From positions 1,184,120 through 1,248,119 of the forward strand of contig VXAZ01002108.1 of assembly GCA_013399875.1 (NCBI GenBank): a stretch of DNA of 64,000 bases. The letters are read 5' to 3'. Origin of the DNA: Gymnorhina tibicen. Its lineage: Eukaryota; Chordata; Aves; Passeriformes; Artamidae. The notes beneath the pieces are model-generated. The model searched no databases. It saw only the letters and a list, made by a program, of their open reading frames with translations, and was not told where the DNA came from. The translations under genes were made by a program, and so were the position numbers. Of this stretch, positions 40,113 to 52,820 are shown piece after piece. How positions within the stretch are numbered: the first letter of the stretch is position 1; each line of letters begins with the position of its first letter.

Positions 40113-42962
40113 CCAATGAGGAAAGGACAGATCAAGCTGTGCACTCCAGCTTTGCTCAGTTTACTCAGCATAATAAGCCCATTTTTAATCTTCCCAAGGG
40201 AACTGCCATTTGCCTGCATACAATGGCTTGAGAAGTTCATTGGAGATGCCTCAAATCAAAGTAAAATACTGAATTCTGGAAACTGTCATTTCAAAAAGAT
40301 TTTTGGGTTTGAAAGTCAGGAAGGCTACTTGGAACATGCTATTTTAGAATGGTATTCCAAAGAATTGGTGGTCTAGTCCTGGCTCAGTACAACCTTGTAC
40401 AAGACTTTTTGGTGTCAGTTTCCCATTTAGAACATGATAAGAATGATAATACCCTTTTTTAGTCTTTTCCATAGACCAGGAACTCTTCAAGACTGTGGCT
40501 GTGACTGTGTCAAGATAGGAATTGGGTATATAAATACATACTCACATGTATAGAAGAAAACTCATCTTAATATCCTAATCTCACTTAAAGCTGCCAGGCA
40601 ACTCTACAGCACAAATGGAAAACTGCAAAAAATAAACTCAGGTTTTGACCTTCAGTATATGTGCAAAATGCTTCTGTGCTTGAAAGGAAAGGAGGGTTGA
40701 GAATTACATGGGAATATTGAACCTTCCATGAGGACTGCTCTTTAATATCTTTCTGCAGGTACAGAATAGCCCTTGTTATGATGGCTTTGCTTCTGAAGGA
40801 AATTAAAACAAAAAATACAGGGAAAACAGACTGAAAAAAAAATTCAAAAGTTAGCGAATGGTTAGAGAGGAAGTGAGAATAAATTCCAGTGAAATCCGTA
40901 ACTACAAGACTGCACTATACAGACAGTACTAAAGTATAATTATTTAATTTGTTGAAAAGTATTTATTCAAGTGATAGCAAAACAAAACGGCTGCTTGGTC
41001 TGTATCATGTCTTGAGGAATTCACCTTGACACTGACATTGCGATTTCTGAGTTTTATATTAAAGCTATGGTACATACATTTTTAATTTTCATTCCCACTT
41101 CAGCTAATCTAGGATAAATCTCAATCATTACTTTGCCTAGCTTGCTTTCAAATCCAGGAATAAAAAATCCATAGCCTATAGGCTTTGATGCTTTTTGTTT
41201 ATATGATAAGTGCTTTTAATTACCATTTTGTTTGCCAAGTCTCTTCAATGAAATTTAAAATGCAATTATTTTCCACTCAAACACACAGTAATTTGAATGA
41301 ATTATATTTTGATGTAATTAAGGTAAAACCAATCATTATATATAAAACATTTTATAACATTTCCTGACAATACATTATTATTATTATTTATTTTTGAATT
41401 CTCATTTCATTCATCATTCATTTTGAAACCGTTTACAAGGTGAACACAGATTGGGAGAAAATTGTGTTTTCCTCTTATGTCCTCCCCATACATACCATTC
41501 CATTAATAACCACACCACACTTCAATCCTGCTGCAGACTCAGCCCCAAAGCAGTTACCAGGTTTATAGACGTCTGAAACCTGAGCTAACAAAGGACTGTG
41601 AAAAAGGTGTGGGAGAAAGATACCACAAATTCCAGAGATTTGGAGAGATGGAAGTTTTGGAAATGATCTTGTTCACAATGGAAAAGTGAACACGTGGTTT
41701 CTAATAGAATTCAGCACAGTAAAACAAGCCCATCTTGTAAGCAATATAGTCCTTTAGTTCTAAAATCTTTCAGGAAATTATTTTTCTCTATTATGAACTT
41801 AGTTGCATTATAATGTGGCTTCCTGAAAACTGCATCCTGCACTGCAAAGGACTAAAATGTTCTCTTCTCCTATGCTTAAGTCAAGAGAGGTATTTCAGCC
41901 GTATTCTTTGATAATTTAAGACCTGCCCTTCACAAAACTTACAGAGCTAAAAATTGTGACTGAAAGCACCCCAGGGACTTAGAATAAATCAAGCTGACAC
42001 AACTTTTTCCCTTTTTTCATCTTTTAAGGGGTCCAGTCCCAGAGTGAGACTAAGGGTGCAGTTCCACAAGGATATGCATAAATCTAGATTTTGGGCTCTC
42101 TCAATCCTCCTGTCCTCTCCACTCCTCATCCTCCCTCATGTGTTTCTTGCTCAGTAACTTCCTGAGATGGCTCACCACTGGGTTGCTAAGGTGAGTTGAA
42201 GCTGTTCTTCCCTCCTGCCTACCTGCACTGCAGCTCCTTCTCCCTCCCAGGACACCCTCCCATCACTGACAATCATGAGACCAGCAGATGAGCCAGACAG
42301 AGGAGCAGATTCAGCTGAAATTACCATTAAAAACACCCCAGACTCCAGATCAGTTTTCAGCCCATCCATCGTGTGCAGAATTGTGTGTGGATAATGAAAC
42401 AAGATCATTGAAAGCATAACACTTAAACAGAAAAAATCCCATCCCTTTTAAACAATAAAAATGACAAAAAAATTAATTGTAACAGCATCCTCATTATATA
42501 AATGTATCTCTTTGCAGGCTCACAAAGAATGTCAAAACAAATTTCTCTGTTAATGGACTCTTTAGTGAATATCCAGAATATTATGCCTTGTGAGAAATGC
42601 AATATAGCCAATATTAAGAAATTCTTTCTTGTCAGGAAGTTAATAGGTAGTGATAATCCACTGTTCAGTGAAATTTTACTGATGGAAAATAGACAGCACA
42701 AGGGCTAATAAGACTCTGATTACAATATTTTTCCTGATGAAAGTAGAGAAACTCCACAACATAGAAGTCTATATCCTCTGTAAGAGGAACCTGTGGTAGA
42801 ATAACACAGGTATAATGATAACATTTCCTTTTCAATGTACAGTGCACAGGGACAGAGATTCTTGGATGACAGGACACAGAAGCAGAATGAGTTATACCAT
42901 GGCTTCTGTGGTGGATAAAAAAGGTAAATTAGCTACATCATCTGATATGGAAACTGTTGAAG
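40113..42962. other. Unique AT-rich non-coding DNA
   Basis: It has an (ATT)n run at 41373-41394 and a C/T-rich patch at about 42090-42260. No gene or transposon was recognised. Confidence 0.55.
41373..41394. repeat. (ATT)n microsatellite
   Basis: A run of ATT units ending in TTATTTTTG. A similar ATT run lies inside the LTR near 39925-39940. Confidence 0.7.
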
Positions 42963-43192
42963 AAATCACAGAATAGTAGAGTCGAAAGGGACCTCTGGAG
43001 ATCACCCAGTCCAACCCCCCTGCCAAGGCAGGGTCACCTGGGGCAGGTGACACAGGAACACATCCTGGTGGGTTTGGAGTGTCTCTGGGGAAGGAGACAC
43101 CATGACCTCTCTGGGCAGCTGTTCCAGTGCTCTGCCACCCCCAGTGTAAAGAAGCTCTTCCTCATGTTGAGGCAAAGATTCTTGCATTTTAG
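42963..43192 (-). mobile_element. CR1 LINE 3' end
   Basis: AATCACAGAATAGTAGAGTC is followed by 'GGGACCTCTGGAGATCACCC', 'AGTCCAACCCCCCTGCCAAG', 'CTCTGGGCAGCTGTTCCAG' and 'AAAGAAGCTCTTCCTCATG', a nearly continuous CR1 3' end on the minus strand. The high similarity to the typical repeat suggests a fairly young copy. Open frames here (42957-43324, both strands) come from the repeat and are not genes. Confidence 0.92.
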
Positions 43193-46100
43193 GCAGATCC
43201 ATGCAGCCCATAAAGCAGAAGCATGTTGGTAGCACTTTCCTGGTGACACCAGCTGGCAGAGGAAACCAGATGGCAAGAACAGTCCCTGCAAGAGACTCCT
43301 CCCTTCTGATCTGCCCAAAGCCACAAGAGCAGCTGTAAGGCTTACAGGGTTACTCTCCTAAGGCCGTCTGGCTGCTGTGGGTACATCAGAGCACGACCTG
43401 GCTCACATCCATCTGTCATCAGTTTCTCCAGGTCATGAAGAATGCTGGACCATTCCGAGTGTAACAAAATAGAGAACAAACAGGATAACACTGATGCTAA
43501 GCAGGTAAGCAATCTGGAGCAAGTGCCTCTCCATTTTTCTTTTGGATGCAATATTTGGGACTCAAGTATAGTCTGTCATTTTATATTTAAATAGGCCTTA
43601 CACCGTAAAAGGAAAGAAGAAACAATAGATATTTGAGAATTTTAATACTAGCAATAATTTATAAAATTATTATAGATTAGACATGACATGAGTTGCGCAC
43701 CACAAAGGAAAGAGGAGCTCTCAGCTAACAAAGCCTGAAGGTCAGAAGGAAGTTTAAGTTATGCCTATTTCAGAAGAGAGAGGATCAATTCATTAGGGGA
43801 ATTCCATATCCACCTTTGCTTTAAAAAGTCTGTACTAATTAGTGCAGAGTATAGATCTTTTTGTAATTGTAAAGAAGAATAAATGTGCCTTTGTAAGAAA
43901 AAAGAGGAAGTAGATCAATCATATGCACATTTTTATGGTGTAAATTTAGCAATTATTTGAATCTATTGACTGAGCAAACACTGAACTGGATATAGCAGGT
44001 ATATACTGAGACTTGCTGCCTTGTTGGCCAGTGGACAACTGAAAACAAGTTTTAAAAGATCGTACTCTCAGAGATAATCTACCAGAGAACAAAGTTTCCC
44101 AGACTCAAAAAGCAATGAGCATGACATGTTCGTGCACGCTGCCTAAATCTGTCCGTACTCTAATTTCAAGAGGAAATTAAGGAAACCTTGTTCCTGGCAC
44201 AGAAAAATCAAGTCCTTACAATGGATGTCGAAGAGCCAATAGATAAACAATCGTATTTGGAGCAGTAAATTATAGTCAGAGAATAAGGCTTTAGAAATTA
44301 AGATACCCACATGGCATGAGTGGAATTGCCCAAAAGACTCCAGTCTGAATGTTTGCCGTTTTCACAGTTTAAAATAACTTGTGCCATGCCCTGCATTCAG
44401 CCTTGAAGATAACTTCATCAAGGAGACAGAAATTCGTCATTTTATTGGAGGAGATAAGGGACATCTAAAACAACAAATCTTGCTCTGACAGCCCAAAAGT
44501 CTCTTCTGTTTGTTGTACAGAGCCATAATTGTTGTCATTTTTATACAAAAAGCAGTGTATAGTTAAAAGTATGTCTTTGCAATACACAGAGGACACGAAT
44601 GAAAATCCTGTTCCTATGCCCCAAAAGAAGTTCTGCAGGAGATGAGGTTCAATAATTTAATGAGCAATCCATTATACCCAAAACCACAGAGAAATCTTAA
44701 AGGTTCCACACATGGAACTTTAAAAACATTTTGACAATGTTATTTTTTTTTCCGAACATGCATGTGCATTAAATACATTCCAGCTTTCACTCCTTCCAAC
44801 ACTCCACAGCAGTATTTTTAGTGTGCTCACTTAAGATGTTTCTTCAAATTTTAAAGGTCATCAGAGTTCAAGAAGTATGTTCTATACTCGAAAAGCTCAC
44901 CAGAGTTTTAGAGTTATTAATAGATCTCATTATATTTTTCATATATGAGTATATCTCTTAAAGTTTTTGTTCAATTTTAAATAACTAGAATTTTGAAAGG
45001 TCAAATAAATAATGAGGTGTCTCATTGCAACAGGAAATATATTCACTACTTTGCCACAAGGTTTTTCTAATTCTAACTTTTGGAAGAAAATACTTTGCTC
45101 TATTGCCTTACTACATTAAATTCTCATCATCCTTATCATTACAGAATATAAAGTATAAACTCATGTTAGACAGAAGCATAATAAAATCTGTAGTGATGCT
45201 TATTCATGACAACCTCTTCTCAGAAATTAAGATTTGTTTCGATATTTATGATTAGTACTTCACCACCACCTACAGCATCATATAGTTTCTTTATTTTGTT
45301 TGTTGGTGACAACAGTAGAGACTTCAGTCTAAATTCCGTGCCTAAGATTCTAGAGGATAATGAACCTTTCTGTGTGTGACTACATTGCCCAGAAATTGAT
45401 ACTCTCCTCATTTAAAAGGCACTGGTCTCTCTTCCCAACATCCTCCCCTTCCCCAGCTGTTACTGACACACACCTGGAGCTCCACTCCACTAATGATAGG
45501 GAGAAAACCAATGGAATTAAACAAGCCACTTAAATTTCTGATCCAGACAAGTAGCACAGCATTGTGGTATCCCACATCTGTTGATTGTTTCTTCACTATA
45601 TTATATACTGTCCTGTCAGCTAACAGCTTTCTTATATTTATTATACACTTCATAATTGGCTAGTAACTTTACTGACTGGGAAAAAACACCTATGAGGAAT
45701 TTATTGTCAATAGTATCTCTAGTTTTTCACACTAAGCCGCACAAACTAGAAGCTGCCTGAACTACTTCTAGGAGCAGAATGTCATCATTGTATAAAGCCT
45801 TTTTGTAGCAGGTATCTGTCAGAGCACAAACACATACTGAGGTCTAGACATTTGTCAATCTTTTGTTCATTTGCCTCTCTTGAGGAAATCAACCTTTCAC
45901 AGCCACAGCTGCACTTGTCTTGTACAATGAAAGATTTGAGTCTCCCCTCTCACATGGTTGTGTAATGTACTCTAAAGCTCAGAGCCTTACCCTAAGCTGA
46001 ATCCCTAAGTACCCGAAAATTAGGATTTTACAAGTAGGTGAAGGAACGCTTTGACACCAAGGTCTAATAATTTAAATGAAGCTCAAAGAAGCCCAGGTCC

Positions 46101-46683
46101 AAAAGGATTTATGCAAGTATAAATAAATGTCTGACTATCCATAGTAGGGACTTGAAATTTCGCTCTCTCTCCCTAGGGTTAGAATCAGCAGGTTGGGTAT
46201 TCTGGGGCATTGTTCCTTGGACTGCCTCGTGAGCTGCCCTATTATATTGGAGAAATAATCAAAACTCAATTTTCAGTGACTTTAGATTACAGACCTGATT
46301 TTTTGTGTTCACTGGAAGTTTCAGGTGAAAAAAAAATTCTCACCAGTCCTATCTAAATACTCTTACCACTGGGCTAATTAAATATTGTGAGGATCTCTCT
46401 TTTTTCTTATGTAAAAACCAGGCAAGAAAGTACAAAGATTCTTAGGTTAGTCACATGTTCAACAAATGGTTTCACAACATAGGGAGCTCAAAACCTGTTT
46501 TACCACATTGGTGCAACTCATCCTTTCTCTTTTCTTTTTTTTTTTTCCAGGAGCAACTCCCTGCAGAATTATATCTGCACCTCTTAGTAAATGATCAGTA
46601 AGAGACTGAGGATTGCATTTGATTGCATGATATAATTCAGTAATTCAATAAAGTACAGCTTTGGATATTTTCATATGTCTATT

Positions 46684-46740
46684 CATATACACTTATACAT
46701 ACATACATACAGATATACACATATGTATCTATATATATTT
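46684..46740. repeat. (CATA)n / (TA)n compound microsatellite
   Basis: ATACATACATACATAC runs into ATACACATATG and then TATATATATT. Units are imperfect at both ends. Confidence 0.8.
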
Positions 46741-46983
46741 TTCCAGGAAAAAAATGCCTTGTGATTCTGTGAAAATCTCCATTAGATAACTATTTTTATT
46801 TATGTAGCAGCATAACCAAAATATTAGGGTGGTTCTTAACTGAACATTCAGAGACTTGAGCAGTAGAAACTAGAGTCAAATTGAAACCTAAACCTTTTCC
46901 AAATTTGTGTGTGTTTGGAATGAAAGGTGAAGCCCTTCAGTTAGAATTTTGAAATCTAACTTTTAAGAGTGTTTTGATACTCT

Positions 46984-47008
46984 GAACTTGGAAATAAGTT
47001 CCAAGTTC
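46984..47008. repeat. Perfect 10-bp inverted repeat, 5-nt loop
   Basis: GAACTTGGAA (46984-46993) pairs exactly with TTCCAAGTTC (46999-47008). Confidence 0.8.
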
Positions 47009-49015
47009 CATAAGCCAAATATACATTAGCTTTTAGTACCTATTACTTTCAGTGCAGTTTTGCATTCTAGTGCTTTCTGTGTAGCTGTCTAAACAGTTTA
47101 ACTTTCATGTAGCTTTCTACTTGCTAAAGCTCTGTGTTAGACTTAAAGCTGGAAAACACAAATTTAACTCATCTTTGTGTTCTCCTTTTTTTAATAATTC
47201 TGTTCATGAACATCTTTTGTATTTTGTTTCTTTCCCATAATTGTGTAGAAGAGCCTTGAGGCAAATTAGAATGTAAAAATCAATAACAGAGTTTCATTAA
47301 GAGACTGAATGACTGAATTTAGATAGACATGTAAACTGAACATTAATGTACTGATTTATTCTGACACTCAATTTCAACATAGGATTTATTCAGAAATATG
47401 CTGAGTGAGACAAAAACATTTGTACTGGTGAACAACAGTTTTTCTACTTTGAAACTGTTTTCATTTTTTTGACTCAGCTACACTATTCCACAGGTTACAC
47501 TTTCAAGCAATTCAAGAAGATTTTCTATGCTCACAAGATTGGCTATCCACAAGTCTTGTCACTTAGCAACTTCTGAGAAGCAACAACCCTTATGTGAATG
47601 ATCCATATGCTGGCACTTACTAAATTATTTAGGAGATAATGTAGAAGGATGAGAACAAGAGAGATCTGGTAAAAAACCCACAAACCCTCCATTTTTCTCC
47701 ATTGCTTACTCTAGTGAATTAGGAAGCAGAAAAACATAATCTAGTTATTTAAATGCCTGTACAGAAATAAGAAAAAAAACCATTTGGTATTGTTGTAATT
47801 ACAAGAAATATGTATATTTTAATATTTTGGTCTAATTAGATTGAGAAAGAAGAACACCGTAACCAAAGGCTCAGTCTCTGCTCTTGTGAAGTTACCACAG
47901 TCCAGTCCAGAAGCATGAGAAGGGCCTCAAGGTCGTAATAGAGTAAAACCCCCATACTTGTAGCAGAGCATGTCAACCTGCATTGTGAGGGACTGGATAA
48001 GTCTCAGCTTAAACCAGCACCATATTTTGTCTCCAACATAGCACAGAGAGACCCCAAAAGAGGTACCAGAACACTGCTGAGATCAGATTAGCTGGACTGA
48101 TGTGGAGACTTTGGGGAGCAGAACAGACTCAGAGAAAGACTCTTTCAGCCAGGGGACCATATAGCCATGCCCCTCCTGGCTTTCAGAAACCTCTTTGATT
48201 CTTTTTCATTCCCTCAGCCTCTCCAGACTCTGCTATGGTAAAACTTTGCCTGTGAATCCTTCTGCTTTGTTGAGGCCACCTTCCTACCTCCAGACAGTAC
48301 TATAATAATTTCACAACAGCAAAGAGCTGAGCCTTCAATCAGGCTATCACTCACTGACATAACACATTTAATCACAGAAAAGTTAAAAGAAAATATGCAA
48401 AGAGGTTTCGCATTTCTTCACTTTCAAGTCTCAAAAAAACATGAACAAACTGTCTCACACTATGCCAGATCTGTCTAACTAGATCAGTATCTCTGGGCAA
48501 AAAAGTCTGATGCAAAATAGGAAAGACATAAATTGAAATAGATAAATAATGCCCCGGAGAATGTTGATTTTATTCTACAACAAATTGATCAAGTATTTCC
48601 AAGAAACTCAATCAAAATAAATGTGTGGTTTGAGCTAACATTCCTTTGACATTTAAGAGTCTGCGATTAACAAATACGTCATTAAAAAGTAGAACAAATA
48701 CCTGAATGCTTCTGAGTTTCTAGGCAATCATATTTTAAACTAATGTAACACAAGCCAATGGTGAACCTATTTTCTCAAAAACATTCAAACCACACTCTGT
48801 AGGTCAATCTCTTCATACCATCCCTATGTCAGATAAGATGGTAGCCACAAAAATAACAGATCATACTACATAAATAGTGGTGAAATAGGAATCATTCAAA
48901 AAATTTGACAAAACAAATCAAAAATAATTTTCACGGTTAGATCTCAGTGATATCTTTTTCTGCTGTTGTTCCAATTGAGTTGTTTTACCTACTTGATGTC
49001 ATTATATCAAGAAAA

Positions 49016-49236
49016 TAGATTGGGTATTAGGAAAAATTTCTTCACTGAAGGGGTTGTCAAGCATTGGCACAGGCTGCCCAGGGCAGTGGTGAAGTCACCA
49101 TCCCTGGAGGGCTTTAAAAGATGTATAGATGTGGCAGCTGGGGACATGGTTCAGTGGTGGGCTTGTAAGTACTGGATTAACTGTTGAGCTTGAAGATCTT
49201 AGATGTCTTTTCCAACCTAAATGATTCTATGACTCT
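49016..49236 (+). mobile_element. CR1 LINE 3' end with terminal repeat
   Basis: This is a sense-strand CR1 3' end: 'TATTAGGAAAAATTTCTTCA', 'GGCACAGGCTGCCCAGGGC', 'TCACCATCCCTGGAGGGCTT', then 'TTTTCCAACCTAAATGATTC' and the terminus GATTCTATGACTCT. It is complete at the 3' end and cut off at the 5' end, as is usual for CR1. The open frame 48966-49187 lies in it and has no coding meaning. Confidence 0.92.
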
Positions 49237-50001
49237 AAATGCATCCATCCAAGTGCAATCACTGTCAGTATTCCAAATCCTTTGCTTCAACTGGGGAAAA
49301 CCATTACAGTCTGTTAGCACAGCTCGTAAGTCATTGGATTGTGGGGTAGAGCTATCTGAAGATATCTTGTTTGATATATACTAAAGTTAACAGTTTAACT
49401 GAATTTTCATAGCAAATTCCATAATATACTAAATAGTTCCATTAGGTAACCCTAAGGAAATCCTAATTTTTGTGAGTTCTTCACTGTATTAATTGAATAA
49501 AAGAATTATCTGTTGCCTTACTCTATTTGCTTTCCATTCCAGGTTTTCCATAAATAATGTCTTAGTTCTTCAGTGTTCCATCTTTAAGGTGCTGTTATGA
49601 TCTACAATGTGCTGTATTCAATTCACTTTGTCCAAATTTTTACTTCCAGCCTAGAAAATTCAAATCCAGAGCTCTGACACATCAGTCACACAATCAGCTG
49701 AATTAGGCTACTCCAGTTGGTTTAATTGGCAACTTTCAAGCATGCAAAACAAAGCAGCAAGGTTTTAATGGTTTAAAGCCTCCAAAGTGGATCATAATAC
49801 AAAATGTATTGCTCATCGGCTGGCAGAGAAGGCAAGGAATGCCATATGCTTTCAGTTTCATTTGTGTTGTTTATCTTTAATACTAAACCCTAATGCAATA
49901 CACTTTCTATTACTCTGCCATGTCAATCTTTTTTATGTGCAAGGGGATCAGGAAAACACGACAATATTGGTTTCAATAGTCGCAAGCCAATACAGACTCT
50001 A

Positions 50002-50060
50002 CTAATTCAAGGGTAGCTCAGAGCTACGGAGTAGTAAATTACTACTCCATCATGAATTAG
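50002..50060. repeat. Compound inverted repeat with three stems
   Basis: An outer pair (CTAATTCA 50002-50009, TGAATTAG 50053-50060) encloses two perfect hairpins. One is TAGCTC/GAGCTA (50014-50019, 50021-50026, 1-nt spacer) and the other is GGAGTAGTA/TACTACTCC (50028-50036, 50040-50048, 3-nt spacer). All pairings are exact Watson-Crick. A single-stranded copy could fold into a three-way junction. I do not recognise it as a known element or RNA gene. Confidence 0.7.
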
Positions 50061-51122
50061 AAAATACAGTTAACAATACAGTCAAAATACTTGTTTTGAT
50101 GGCTAGCTGATGGCTTGGAGTTAATGCTTAGACAAACTTGAAAACAAAACAGCAATAGGTCAAAAGTATGGGTGAGCAGCTCTAGTTTTAAAGCATTGGT
50201 GCTATAGTTAAGTCTTACACATTTTACAGGTTAACTAGTATGTGAGCAAGAGAGTTTCCCACAAGACAGCACTGCATTCATAGATTTAGGAGACCATTTT
50301 TTCCACTTACAGTGGGCGACAAATGGCAGTGCCTTGGTGACAGTGACTCACCATATTGCAAGGCAAGTCAGTATTTATGAAAAGCCAGACTCCATATGAT
50401 CCAAGTCCAAGATTCCCATATCCCTACTAGGTTGCTGGTGCTTTCTTTTATCATGCTCAACACACACAGACAAACATCCAGGTAGAGAAAGGCAGCAATG
50501 AGCACCTATGAGAGCAAATTTTAAAAGGCAAAATATTTAATTCCAACCACATTATGGATTCTTAACCCTACTCATCTTTGTAATCAACAGAGATGAAGAC
50601 ACAAACGCAGAGGCAACTGTCTGACCTCTTTGCCCCTAAATAATCCTTTCAGTTTCCAATTTTTTTCCTCTCTGTAAGATGGTGGAAGTTACTTCTTGAT
50701 GACAAAATGTTTCCATGAGTACGTACACTGTAGTCACCTTATGGAAGGTGTTACTTTGCTGCTTTGCTCCCCTTACCCTTGGTACAGAATTTGAAGTACC
50801 AGTCTTGATTCTATTGCAATCTCTTTCAGTCCTCTGTCTTTCTCTGGACCTGAACTACCCATTGTGAACAAGCAAGATGCTGCAATATGACATGATAAGA
50901 GCTCAGAGAAGGCAGATTGCCATCTGGCCAATGTCCTGAAAACTCTCCAGGAGAACAACAGAAGGCAGCAAGTAGAATTGCTAAAAACAATCATGGGGGG
51001 AAGACAGAAAATGCAGCTTAATAGAGATGCTGTAGAAACCAAAGCAGGAAACAATGTGAATTAGATAAATTTGATGATCATTGGGAAAATGATCACTTAA
51101 AACTGCACTCAAACTCCAGACC

Positions 51123-51145
51123 CTTAATTTTATCTTAAAATTAAG
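51123..51145. repeat. Perfect 10-bp inverted repeat, 3-nt loop
   Basis: CTTAATTTTA (51123-51132) pairs exactly with TAAAATTAAG (51136-51145). Confidence 0.8.
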
Positions 51146-52318
51146 ATATTAATCTTGAATCAGGAAAACAGTAATTGGTTTAACTGGAAACTTTGGTTTA
51201 GCTGGTAAGGAAATGGGAAGAAACTGTGGACCAGATCAAGTTCTGTGTGTTTGGATATTGGAAAACTGGCAGATATGCAGCTAAATTGGGAAAAAAAGAG
51301 AAAAAGTAAAGCAGACTTTGCTGAAGAGGAGCACATTAATTATCTTCTAGAGAGAATTAAGTCCCTGAAGTCTTAAAACGCTTTGAACACAGTTTCACTG
51401 GGATAAGGTCAGAAAAGCAACTGCTTTGTTCTCAGTTAAAACATAGAATAAAAGAACATAAACAAACCAAAATCGTCACAAAACAAACAAACAAAATGAA
51501 CCAGAAGGCCCCTTCAAGCCATGTATTTTCTAAACTGTCTGTTGTATTTTAGAAAAAAAAAAATTAGAAATAAAAACTCAACCCTTCTTCATGTATTGAT
51601 CAACTCAATGATTTTATTTGTCCAGTACTGCTTAATAGTTTCTAAAAAAAACAACCACCGTAATCTAAATTTTCTTCTTGGTTAGGAGACACATCTGCAA
51701 AGATGACTTTCACAGCATTTGCTGGAGGTGTCCCAGAGAGTTAAGGCTTCCTAGTAAAAAGTCTTTGCTTTGATGATTTTAAATAAGACTTTGGTCTGGT
51801 CTTACACTCGGAGCTCATGACACAGCATTTTCTGCAGGTTTTACAATCTTCTCTACTGCTTAGCTTTAAGACCACTACCTAAGAAAGATTTCGCTACATA
51901 TAAATGTGCTAAGACACAGATTAAAGTTTAATTAACCAGATTCATGTTTTTAAGTTACATCCTTGCAGGGGAAGCTTATATAATTATTTATAGAATTTTA
52001 AAATTAAATTTCAAATACCTCATGAAGAATATCATTCTTTCTAAAAAGTTATTTTACTCTTAATCTTAAGGTGACATTATCCAATCCTACCCAGCTGAGA
52101 AGCCTTGAAAGGTTCTGACTTGCATTAAAAAATATCATTAAAAATTATCTATATTTGAATTAACTTCACTTTTTGTGAAAACATTTAACTCTCGGTGTTA
52201 AAGTTTTGCAGCTGTAGAATTTATCAAGATCCTTGGCAAATATTTAAAAATGAATTGCCTTCACTTAAAAATGTACTTATGGTCTGAATTTATATAAGTT
52301 CAACTTCTGTCCAAAGAG

Positions 52319-52820
52319 CCATAGCACAGAAGAGCTGAGGTCTGCAGGGACCTCTGGAGATCACCGAAAGCACGTCACCCAGGACTGTATCCCATCAGGT
52401 TTTGCATATTGCAAAGGATGGTGATTCAACAACCTTTCTTGGCAATTGTTTCAGTGTCCAACACCCATCACAGAAAAAAAAAAAGAAAAAAGAAAAAAGA
52501 AAAAGAAAAGTTGTTCTTTTCCTTTGTTTAAATGAATTTCCCATATTTCAATTAGGGGCAGTTGACTCTTGTCACTGATCACCACTGTGAACATCCTGTC
52601 TCCACAGGTTACTATCTCCCATTAGGGATGTAAACTCATTGATAAGATCCCCCTGAGACCTTTCTACTTCAGCTAAACCAATTCCAGCTCTTAGCCTCTT
52701 CTAGTATGTCCTCCACTCTCTTAGTCATCTTTCCTGGCCTTTTGTTGAACCTGTCCATGTCTCTATTGAACAAGGAAGCCCAGAACTGGACACAGTGTTC
52801 CAGTTTTAGTCTCACCAGTG
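52319..52820 (-). mobile_element. CR1 LINE 3' region, interrupted by a purine microsatellite
   Basis: It starts near ATAGCACAGAAGAGCTGAGG and 'GGGACCTCTGGAGATCACCG'. After the purine run at 52474-52510 it continues with 'GATAAGATCCCCCTGAGACC', 'TTCCTGGCCTTTTGTTGAAC', 'CCCAGAACTGGACACAGTG' and 'AGTCTCACCAGTG', which is the CR1 order in reverse. At about 500 bp it is the longest CR1 copy here. It ends abruptly near 52820, where unique AT-rich DNA resumes. Confidence 0.9.
52474..52510 (+). repeat. Purine microsatellite (AAAAAG)n inside CR1
   Basis: The run contains only A and G, with AAAAAG-type units, and sits where CR1 copies usually have a short CACAGTAAAGAA-like stretch. It probably expanded from that A-rich seed. 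Confidence 0.85.

Larger units (their letters stand above)
43193..49015. other. Unique AT-rich non-coding DNA
   Basis: It includes the exon-like segment 46521-46603, the CATA/TA microsatellite at 46684-46740 and the inverted repeat at 46984-47008. A GC-richer patch at about 47880-48260 is unassigned. Confidence 0.55.
49237..52318. other. Unique AT-rich non-coding DNA with inverted repeats
   Basis: It holds the three-stem inverted repeat (50002-50060) and a 10-bp inverted repeat (51123-51145). No coding frame with a recognisable domain was seen. Confidence 0.55.

Noticed and set aside
39521..40376. Open frames of up to 146 codons around 39.5-40.4 kb
   Set aside because: They overlap on opposite strands within or across the edge of the second solo LTR and consist of low-complexity residues.
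42957..43324. Frames of 91, 77 and 96 codons
   Set aside because: They are largely the CR1 3' end, which is untranslated in the element.
47880..48260. Possible LTR remnant (GC-richer, with a TTAAACCAG-like string)
   Set aside because: No TG...CA ends, no flanking duplication and no poly(A) signal in a sensible place were found.
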